Shown piece after piece: positions 24,699 through 29,921 of a stretch of DNA of 44,066 nt; the stretch's first letter is position 1, and each line of letters starts with the position of its first letter. The stretch comes from a virus. The stretch is taken from positions 1-44,066 of IMG/VR virus record IMGVR_UViG_3300012000_000039. One strand, 5' to 3'. The notes below the pieces were generated by a model. It worked only from the letters and a program-made list of their open reading frames with translations. It had not been told where the DNA came from and searched no databases. The position numbers and the translations under genes were made by a program.

Positions 24699-25146
24699 GT
24701 TGGCACAAGAAACGCTCGTGAGAAGCATGTGTATGAACCTATCTCTAGGTGCATGCAGAGGGCTGAAACAACGAGCAGCTTTCGTGAAATGTTTTGCAGG
24801 AACCGTTAGGGTAGATGGCGGAATAGCGGGCAGCCCCGCCCGGGCCTCGTGGCTATTCCAAGTGACTCCACTCGACTACACTACATTATGGCTAGGGGAG
24901 CGGGTGGTGCAGGTGAAAGACCTGCCGGGCTAGTTTTAAATAACAAAGACGCGCGTCCGTACAACGTGCATCTGTCCGTGACCTAACAAACGGCTGCAGG
25001 GCGTAGGTGGGTAGTGATACCTGTCCTCACGAGCGTTTCTTGTGCTAACGAATCTTTTGGCGGCCGATTGGTCGCTTCGGCACGAGCGCGGATCTCGTTA
25101 ACTCCGTAAAGCCGGCAGGGATGCGCTTCCTTGCCGGCTTTTTTTA
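24699..25146 (+). ncRNA. Independently transcribed large structured RNA
   Basis: About 345 bases are enclosed by a perfect 20-bp helix: GCACAAGAAACGCTCGTGAG (24703-24722) pairs with its exact complement at 25026-25045. Inside, GGAATAGC (24820-24827) pairs with GCTATTCC (24852-24859), and GCAGGT/ACCTGC (24909-24925) forms a hairpin with loop GAAAG. No coding frame of note lies in the region. A sigma70-like promoter starts it and an 11-bp stem terminator ends it at 25145. It shares TAGGGTAGAT (24807-24816) with the RNA at 20991. Size and position beside tRNAs recall GOLLD/ROOL-type phage RNAs, but no match can be tested here. Confidence 0.75.
25111..25145 (+). terminator. Intrinsic terminator of the 24699 RNA
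   Basis: An 11-bp stem GCCGGCAGGGA/TCCTTGCCGGC (one G-U pair) with loop TGCGCT is followed by seven T (25139-25145). The next bases are AGCTAT, the shared terminator tail. Confidence 0.9.
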
Positions 25147-25162
25147 GCTATCCGCGCCATAG

Positions 25163-25191
25163 CTAAATATCTGCCAAAAACACGGCATATC
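25163..25191 (+). promoter_or_regulatory. Phage promoter element, copy 2 (CTAAAT-N17-CATATC)
   Basis: CTAAAT (25163-25168) and CATATC (25186-25191) are 17 bases apart, with CACGG before the second box. It drives a long structured leader and the 25377 gene, and could also produce the 25640 RNA, since no other promoter is seen between them. Confidence 0.65.
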
Positions 25192-25194
25192 TAT

Positions 25195-25376
25195 TGAGGA
25201 CCTATAGCTCTTGCCGCGGCAGTGCCTATTGCACTGGCCTTACGCATGAAGTTATAGCACCCCTCGCCGTACCCCCTGCCCGGTGATAGGTGGGGCCGTC
25301 TAATGGCGAGAGACCATTAGCGTTGTGCCGCCACGAGACGGCGGTTGTTTTATTTCTCTTCAAGGAGGACGAGATA
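25195..25376 (+). promoter_or_regulatory. Long structured mRNA leader
   Basis: About 180 bases precede the 25377 start. They hold AGTGC/GCACT near 25210, CCCC/GGGG around 25268-25290, CTAATGG/CCATTAG (about 25301-25321) and GCCGCC/GGCGGT followed by GTTTTATTT (about 25328-25355). The last could be an attenuator. No known riboswitch class is recognised, so this is a candidate regulatory leader only. Confidence 0.45.
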
Positions 25377-25601
25377 ATGGCTCAGCTTCGCAACAACCCG
25401 GCAGTGAAGGTCAATGTGGACGACTACCGTGACATGATGCTTGTGCTCGTGATCACGCCAGCTGATGTCGATATTGAACACTGCCTGCACTGCGGCCTTG
25501 AACTGGGCGTCTGCGAGTGCATCCCGGCAGAAGCGGCGATCCTGAACGACGACTTCGATAGCTATACGGTTATCGACGCCGAGTTCGAGAAGGTCGCCTA
25601 G
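25377..25601 (+). CDS. Small acidic protein with cysteine knuckle
   Basis: AAGGAGG lies upstream of ATG 25377. The 74-residue product has CLHCGLELGVCEC (residues about 42-54), four closely spaced cysteines able to bind zinc. The C-terminus is acidic (LNDDFDSYTVIDAEFEK). It is the only gene between promoter copy 2 and a large structured RNA. A regulatory or RNA-binding role is possible but not shown. Confidence 0.65.
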   Translation: MAQLRNNPAVKVNVDDYRDMMLVLVITPADVDIEHCLHCGLELGVCECIPAEAAILNDDFDSYTVIDAEFEKVA

Positions 25602-25610
25602 CGCGATTCA

Positions 25611-25641
25611 CCGCTGGCCGAGTGTGACGGCCAGCGGCGGT
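25611..25641 (+). other. Nine-base-pair hairpin after the 25377 gene
   Basis: CCGCTGGCC and GGCCAGCGG form a perfect 9-bp stem with loop GAGTGTGAC. No T-run follows, so it is more likely a processing or mRNA 3'-protection hairpin that separates the coding part from the structured RNA than a terminator. Confidence 0.6.
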
Positions 25642-26118
25642 TGATGGTTGGTCATAACGCTGTGGGAACCTGCCACGTTAATAAGTAGGGTGCCGATGAA
25701 ACTTCGGCCTGCTGTGGACGCCCGGTGTACTGCACAACACCACACGGAGGCGCCACGGCAGTAACACTCCGTAATAGTGTGTGCTGCGACCATGGCAACG
25801 TGGTCTGGGAACGCGCCTCTCATTGCGCGCGAATTCTCTGCCGTCGGTGTGCTGCTTTAGAGCGCCGACGCATTGGCTCTCCTGAAACGTCTTTATCGTC
25901 AGGAGCGCTACGTGGATAGTGTGTGTTACAGGTTGCCGTAAGCCGTTCCCAAGGAACGCTGCAGCCCGAGGACGCACCACAAAGCCCCTACGTGTCTAAT
26001 CCGCACACGGGGCTCGGACTGCCAAGTCCGCCACATCGGAGGCGTACGGCTGCAGGGTTGCTCCTGCAGTGCAGACGCCGCGGTCGGTCTTTCGGGACCA
26101 GCCGTGCAGGATTTTTTT
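25642..26118 (+). ncRNA. Candidate large structured RNA with switch-like terminator
   Basis: About 480 bases have no supported gene but contain many perfect hairpins: GCCGA/TCGGC (25692-25708), ACCA/TGGT near 25789, CGTCGG/CCGACG (about 25843-25870), CTCCTGA/TCAGGAG (25879-25905), GTTCC/GGAAC (25944-25956), AGCCCC-CGTGT/ACACG-GGGCT (about 25983-26014) and CGGACT/AGTCCG near 26015-26030. At the 3' end CTGCAGG/CCTGCAG (26050-26069) competes with TCCTGCA/TGCAGGA (26062-26111), which runs straight into seven T. Hairpin density far exceeds that of nearby coding DNA. It is probably expressed from promoter copy 2. No family is recognised. Confidence 0.6.
26062..26118 (+). terminator. Terminator with a competing upstream hairpin
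   Basis: TCCTGCA (26062-26068) pairs with TGCAGGA (26105-26111) just before T7 (26112-26118). The first strand can instead pair with CTGCAGG (26050-26056), so the two folds exclude each other. The tail continues AGCTAT as at the other terminators. Confidence 0.6.
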
Positions 26119-26219
26119 AGCTATTTGACGTAAGTAGCTGTCGCGCAAGCACTTAAGACAAGCAACTAATTCCTGTTTGCCGTAAGTCTTTGCGCATCAA
26201 TATGTTACGTCAAATAGCT
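26119..26219. repeat. 15-bp perfect inverted repeat flanking 71 bp
   Basis: AGCTATTTGACGTAA (26119-26133) and its exact reverse complement (26205-26219) flank 71 bases. The inner part can form GCAA/TTGC and AAGAC/GTCTT pairs. A further hairpin GTAAGA TTG TCTTAC follows at 26220-26234. It may be an operator, an RNA element or a remnant of a small mobile unit. No gene lies inside. Confidence 0.65.
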
Positions 26220-26254
26220 GTAAGATTGTCTTACGCGTATTTCTTACAGAATGG

Positions 26255-26278
26255 GTTTTGTTAACAAAACGGTACAAT
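26255..26278 (+). promoter_or_regulatory. Palindromic operator overlapping a probable promoter
   Basis: GTTTTGTTAACAAAAC (26255-26270) is a perfect 16-bp palindrome, followed two bases later by TACAAT (26273-26278), a good -10 hexamer. The -35 is poor, as in an activator- or repressor-controlled promoter. A transcript would start near 26285 with a GGGG CTTAAACA CCCC hairpin and encode the 26315 peptide. Confidence 0.55.
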
Positions 26279-26314
26279 GGCGGGGCTTAAACACCCCTTC
26301 TTGGAGACCCAGCC

Positions 26315-26395
26315 ATGGCCGCGCCTTTCACCATCTGGACCGAGTACGACGAAGACGACGCCGAGATGGGCATGGATATCATTATCTGGGACTAG
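26315..26395 (+). CDS. 26-residue acidic peptide
   Basis: A short frame (ATG 26315, TAG 26393-26395) has GGAG about eight bases upstream. The peptide contains TIWTEYDEDDAEMGMD and ends in IIIWD. It has eight acidic residues against no Lys or Arg. Such acidic peptides can mimic nucleic acid or inhibit a host factor. It has its own palindromic control region and a hairpin leader, which supports it being a real gene. The stop directly abuts promoter copy 3. Confidence 0.5.
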   Translation: MAAPFTIWTEYDEDDAEMGMDIIIWD

Positions 26396-26424
26396 CTAAA
26401 TTCGGCCCTGTTTCCGGTCATATT
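26396..26424 (+). promoter_or_regulatory. Phage promoter element, copy 3 (CTAAAT-N17-CATATT)
   Basis: CTAAAT (26396-26401) and CATATT (26419-26424) are 17 bases apart, with CCGGT before the second box and TAGTGACG after it. The leader can fold as GACGGA/TCCGTC around GGCGTA/TACGCC starting at the expected +1. It drives the 26495 gene, ending at the 26726 terminator. Confidence 0.75.
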
Positions 26425-26494
26425 TAGTGACGGATAGGCGTAAGCCAAAAATTACTACGCCAGTGCTCCGTCCGCTTTATAGAAAGGAAATAAT

Positions 26495-26719
26495 ATGGCC
26501 ACGGCTCTTGCGCTGTTTGGTGGCTTGGCGTTTCTGGGTTGGGCGTCGGACAAGTGCCGACCGCCCGAAGGCTGGGAGGAGTTCACGGCGCGCTGGCAAC
26601 AGCCCGTGACGCCGACCCAGCTGCAGGTCTTGAAGCCTGCCCCGGAGCCCAAGCCCCGGATCATCAACCCGTTGGAACAGACTTACGACGCCGAGTGGAC
26701 AACCCTCTCGGCCCCGTAA
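26495..26719 (+). CDS. Small membrane-anchored protein
   Basis: AAAGGA precedes ATG 26495. The 74-residue product has an N-terminal hydrophobic segment (TALALFGGLAFLGWAS) and a proline-rich tail (LQVLKPAPEPKPRIINPLEQ). It forms a single-gene transcript from promoter copy 3 to the terminator at 26726. It may be an envelope-located effector. Function unknown. Confidence 0.65.
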   Translation: MATALALFGGLAFLGWASDKCRPPEGWEEFTARWQQPVTPTQLQVLKPAPEPKPRIINPLEQTYDAEWTTLSAP

Positions 26720-26725
26720 GCGGAG

Positions 26726-26768
26726 GCGCACGCAGGTATCGCACCCTGACCCTGCGTGCGCTTTTTTT
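26726..26768 (+). terminator. Intrinsic terminator after the 26495 gene
   Basis: An 11-bp perfect stem GCGCACGCAGG/CCTGCGTGCGC is followed by seven T and the AGCTATCAGCGC tail. It lies between convergent genes; the reverse gene ends only eight bases on. Confidence 0.9.
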
Positions 26769-26773
26769 AGCTA

Positions 26774-27103
26774 TCAGCGCTTATTCTTCTCAACCCAGCG
26801 CTTCAACTGGCGGTAGCCCTTGTAGCCAACCTGCCGATCCAGCTCTTCCCCGGCGTCGTTTAGATAAATAAACGTCGGTAAGCTCTTCACGCCGTACTCT
26901 TTCACCAACTCTTTCGAAACATCCGTATCAATAACTTCCACCGCCCACGTATCTACTTCGTCGGCGTTCTCCAGCATGTCTTTTTTGGCTAATTGGCAGT
27001 ATTTACACCAGTCCGCCGAGAACATTAACACACTCTCAGCCGCAGCCTTCCCCAGACTCAATACGCACACCAGCCACACCAGTAAAATTATCACGAACCG
27101 CAT
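26774..27103 (-). CDS. Secreted thioredoxin-like protein
   Basis: This is the only minus-strand gene. The 109-residue product has a signal peptide (FVIILLVWLVCVLSLGKAAAE) and a thioredoxin fold with the active site WCKYC in SADWCKYCQLAKK, a cis-proline segment KSLPTFIYLND and a C-terminal helix. It should act as a thiol-disulphide oxidoreductase in the periplasm or envelope. AAGGAGG lies six bases before the start, and TGGTATAGT (27171-27179 reversed) is a good extended -10. Opposite strand and own promoter suggest independent timing. Confidence 0.88.
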   Translation of the reverse strand: MRFVIILLVWLVCVLSLGKAAAESVLMFSADWCKYCQLAKKDMLENADEVDTWAVEVIDTDVSKELVKEYGVKSLPTFIYLNDAGEELDRQVGYKGYRQLKRWVEKNKR

Positions 27104-27170
27104 GGCGCCCTCCTTGTCGCCCCCAAAGACGACAGATGTAGTGGGTCAAAACACCTTCTCACTATACCAG

Positions 27171-27179
27171 ACACCCGAT
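27171..27179 (-). promoter_or_regulatory. Extended -10 promoter for the thioredoxin gene
   Basis: On the minus strand TGGTATAGT matches an extended -10 (TGn-TATAAT) about 68 bases before the start codon. No good -35 is present, as is usual for extended -10 promoters. Confidence 0.5.
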
Positions 27180-27266
27180 GCGCCCTTTTCTTCTCACGCC
27201 CCTTGTGGCAAAATAGGCGTATTCAGCTTGGGAACAGCCGCGGCGCCATCCACACGAGCTACGCCA

Positions 27267-28319
27267 ATGCCCTTTCGCTCAGAAAAACAGCGTCGGTTTC
27301 TCTGGGCTGCGCATCCAGACATCGCGAAACGCTGGGCACACGAGTATCCAACCAAAAAGAAGCTCCCCATGTACGTATCCGACAAAGACAAGTCTGAAAG
27401 TAAAGAAACAACTGATAAACAATCCGCCGCAAGCTCTTTGGCGCTAAGTATTTACGACAAAATCTGTAAAAAAGCGGGTGTTACAGAGGTCAGAATCACC
27501 CAGCCCCATAGCGACAAGCCTACAGAAGCGGGCGAAAATCCTCCGCAGGTCGTCAAAACAGAGGGCAAAAGCTGCGGGCACGAAAATAAGTCAAATATGC
27601 AGGGAAATGGCATAAATAGCATCATGGCGAAACTTTCCGCTGTTTTGTCGCAGCCCATCATGCAGGCTTTAGAGAACGAAAGGGCCGAAATGGAGGCCCG
27701 CGAAGCCGCCATGGTCCCTGCCAACGCCGGAATTAAACGATACGCCATGCCCGCGATGGGTACGCCACTCCCCATGGGCATGCAGCCACAAGCTCCCCAA
27801 GCGCCTGCTCAGCCCGCGCAAGCCACACAGCCGGCGAACATGGGCACACCCGGCGCCTCTGGCCAGTTACCGCCTGTCGGTGGTGGTAGTTCTCCCAACG
27901 CCAATCCGATTAACTCCTTCGGCGCGATCTCCTCGTCGGGGGATATCAATGGCAATGCGTCGTTCGGCACAGCGAAGGGCATGGGCGGCGAAAAACTGGC
28001 TGGCACACCTGCGTGGCAACGGGCTGCGGGCAAGAATGAAGAAGGCGGGCTCAATGCCAAGGGCCGCGCCAGCTACAACAAAGCGACGGGTGGAAATCTC
28101 AAAGCCCCGGTGACCGAGAGTAATCCCAAGGGCGACCGGGCCAAGCGTCAGAACTCGTTTTGCTCCCGGATGTGTGGCATGAAGAAGCACGAGACTGGCG
28201 CAAAGACCAAGAAAGACCCGGACTCGCGCATTAACAAGTCCCTGCGCAAATGGAACTGCAAGTGCTCCAGTGCGTACGAGTTTGGCGTGAAGTTAGCCCA
28301 CGCGCTGATATCTAAATAA
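27267..28319 (+). CDS. Phage protein with DUF6321-like C-terminal domain
   Basis: The frame is open from 26976, but its first part lies opposite the thioredoxin gene. The likely start is ATG 27267 (PFRSEKQRRFLWAAHPDIAKRW, a segment common in phage proteins). A Pro/Ala/Gln-rich linker spans about residues 155-200. The C-terminal 115 residues read TPAWQRAAGKNEEGGLNAKG, NLKAPVTES, NSFCSRMCGMKK and DPDSRINKSLRKWNC, which is the DUF6321 order. The protein ends with AYEFGVKLAHALISK, a motif also found in nearby genes. It is probably a virion or morphogenesis protein; the residues CSRMCGMKK could bind metal. The stop overlaps promoter copy 4. Confidence 0.75.
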   Translation: MPFRSEKQRRFLWAAHPDIAKRWAHEYPTKKKLPMYVSDKDKSESKETTDKQSAASSLALSIYDKICKKAGVTEVRITQPHSDKPTEAGENPPQVVKTEGKSCGHENKSNMQGNGINSIMAKLSAVLSQPIMQALENERAEMEAREAAMVPANAGIKRYAMPAMGTPLPMGMQPQAPQAPAQPAQATQPANMGTPGASGQLPPVGGGSSPNANPINSFGAISSSGDINGNASFGTAKGMGGEKLAGTPAWQRAAGKNEEGGLNAKGRASYNKATGGNLKAPVTESNPKGDRAKRQNSFCSRMCGMKKHETGAKTKKDPDSRINKSLRKWNCKCSSAYEFGVKLAHALISK

Positions 28320-28340
28320 AAGCCCAATTCCGGTCATATT
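28312..28340 (+). promoter_or_regulatory. Phage promoter element, copy 4 (CTAAAT-N17-CATATT)
   Basis: CTAAAT (28312-28317) and CATATT (28335-28340) are 17 bases apart, with CCGGT before and CAGTGACG after the second box. GCCCA/TGGGC forms a hairpin near +1, and AGCCCAAT inside the spacer is complementary to ATTGGGCT in the leader. A GCTGCGCTTTAGCAGC hairpin follows. It drives the 28411 and 28683 genes. Confidence 0.75.
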
Positions 28341-28410
28341 CAGTGACGCCCAGTAGTGTATTGGGCTGATCTGTGTCCTGCTGCGCTTTAGCAGCCAAGG
28401 AGAATGACCG

Positions 28411-28686
28411 ATGAGTCAGATGTTTGAGACGGACATCAACAAGTGGCTTCCCGACGATGTTTCGGTGCCGGCGGAAGACAGCAACAAAGAGCTGGGGCGC
28501 GTGGTCGGCTTCTTGGCCGTCTCGCTGCACAAAGTCCTTGAGCGGGTCGAACGGGCTGAAAAGACGATCGCGCAGCTGGAAGATCTCGTCGCCCAGTGCT
28601 GCGATAAGCTCAACATCCCGGTGCCGTTTCCGGGCCAAGACGACGACTTTGGCTTGGCGCCGAAACCGAAAGGGAGCCAGTCATGA
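28411..28686 (+). CDS. Small coiled-coil protein
   Basis: AAGGAG lies nine bases before ATG 28411. The 91-residue product has a helical centre with heptad character (LGRVVGFLAVSLHKVLERVE and RAEKTIAQLEDLVAQCCDKL) and an acidic, Pro-rich tail. It overlaps the next gene by four bases (ATGA), so the two are coupled and may form a complex. It could be a chaperone or regulator of the amidase downstream. No family is recognised. Confidence 0.65.
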   Translation: MSQMFETDINKWLPDDVSVPAEDSNKELGRVVGFLAVSLHKVLERVERAEKTIAQLEDLVAQCCDKLNIPVPFPGQDDDFGLAPKPKGSQS

Positions 28687-29804
28687 AGCTCTTCACTGGC
28701 AAAGTCCACGACATCGATCTGGACGAGCCTGCCGATGAGCGCTGGACTGAGTTTGCTATTCAAAATGGCGACGCAATCCAGTCAATCCTTGGCGATGTGG
28801 AAACCCATATCGACGAGGAAGTCTTGCCACACTTGTCTGACACTGTGCGCAGCGTCATCAAGTCTTTGGCAAGCGGCAGTGGGTATATCGGGCGCTGGCT
28901 CTTGGAACAGACCGGCCTCGAATACCCGCAGGAACTCCGCTGCATTGCCCGGCATGCGGAAATTCCTGTCGGCAAACTCCTGCTGGGGAACTTAATTTAC
29001 GACTTTACGTCTCTCTCGGAGATGTACGGTTGTGGGTGCAGTTCCGCCAGCTTCGATGTGAATTCCAGTCCTGTGATCGTGCGTAACATGGACTGGGTCA
29101 CGCCGCCCTCCACCGGGAAACACACGAAGCTGATTCGCTTCCATCGCGGCCGCAAAAGCTACACATCTGTGGGCGTTGCGGGCATGGTGGGCGTGGTATC
29201 AGCCATGTGTGACAAGTGGGCGCTGGTCGTGAATCAAGCTCCCATCGTGAAGTCCTGCGTTGACGAGGACGAAAGCGATGAGAGCTGGTGGGGCATGTTA
29301 ACTTCGGTTGTTAAAACCGTGGCATCGGTTCCGCAGTTTCTGTATGCGTGGCCTGCGTTACAGCGGGTGCGAGCAGTCTGCGACAAGATGCCAAGCTACG
29401 AGAAGCTGGTCTTTCACTTGCGAACCCAACAAACCATGGTGCCGTTCTTTGCCCATGTCGTTGGTACGCAAAGTAAAGACCACGCGGTCGTCAGTCATAC
29501 CGGCGAACATACCTACATCCGCACAAGGAAACACGGCCTTGTGCAAACCAATCATTACGTTCAGGGCGAGCTGAAAAAGCACAACCCCAAGAACGGCAAA
29601 GATTGGATGTGGGATACGTACAGCCGCTATGACGATCTCACGCGGGCTCGCAAGGAAGCGATGCCAGCACCCGAGTTAGTACAGGCGAATCCGCAGGCAG
29701 CCCTCGCGCTGCTCAAGGATGTCACCAGCGTGGATACCATGCAGCAAATGCTGTTATGGCCCGCGCAGGAAAAGCTGGTCCTGAAAACCCGGTCTCTTGG
29801 CTGA
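28683..29804 (+). CDS. Acid-ceramidase/NAAA-like Ntn amidase
   Basis: The 373-residue protein shows the signature of N-terminal-nucleophile amidases of the acid ceramidase and N-acylethanolamine amidase group. YGCGCSSASF (115-124) gives the nucleophile Cys, probably Cys119. VIVRNMDW (131-138) supplies Arg134 and Asp137, with the three-residue spacing of the known enzymes. ALVVNQAP (180-187) matches the region before the oxyanion site, and TNHY (289-292) supplies the conserved Asn290. Such enzymes cleave linear amide bonds in N-acyl lipids and are activated by self-cleavage before the Cys. No signal peptide is seen. The substrate could be a lipid, an N-acyl signal or an antibiotic. Confidence 0.8.
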   Translation: MKLFTGKVHDIDLDEPADERWTEFAIQNGDAIQSILGDVETHIDEEVLPHLSDTVRSVIKSLASGSGYIGRWLLEQTGLEYPQELRCIARHAEIPVGKLLLGNLIYDFTSLSEMYGCGCSSASFDVNSSPVIVRNMDWVTPPSTGKHTKLIRFHRGRKSYTSVGVAGMVGVVSAMCDKWALVVNQAPIVKSCVDEDESDESWWGMLTSVVKTVASVPQFLYAWPALQRVRAVCDKMPSYEKLVFHLRTQQTMVPFFAHVVGTQSKDHAVVSHTGEHTYIRTRKHGLVQTNHYVQGELKKHNPKNGKDWMWDTYSRYDDLTRARKEAMPAPELVQANPQAALALLKDVTSVDTMQQMLLWPAQEKLVLKTRSLG

Positions 29805-29807
29805 TAT

Positions 29808-29836
29808 CTAAATAAAAGCCAAAAGCCGGGTATATC
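29808..29836 (+). promoter_or_regulatory. Phage promoter element, copy 5 (CTAAAT-N17-TATATC)
   Basis: CTAAAT (29808-29813) and TATATC (29831-29836) are 17 bases apart, with CCGGG before the second box and TAATGACG after it. GACGCCAAT/ATTGGCGTC, a 9-bp hairpin, starts at the expected +1. It drives the 29922 gene up to the 30576 terminator. Confidence 0.75.
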
Positions 29837-29921
29837 TAATGACGCCAATGTGTTATTGGCGTCCTCGGACGAGGTTACCCGAGCTTCTGTGTAACTGGTC
29901 TATGTTTTAGGAGAACATCAG

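Noticed and set aside
24637-24933. 98-residue forward frame in the structured RNA at 24699
   Set aside because: The start lies before the RNA promoter, there is no ribosome site, and the protein composition is atypical; helices explain the region.
25678-25980. Forward and reverse frames in 25608-26120
   Set aside because: They lack ribosome sites and protein-like composition. The dense hairpins point to structured RNA.
26976-27266. N-terminal extension of the DUF6321-like gene to 26976
   Set aside because: This part lies opposite the thioredoxin coding sequence and its promoter and has no ribosome site; the protein-like sequence begins at 27267.
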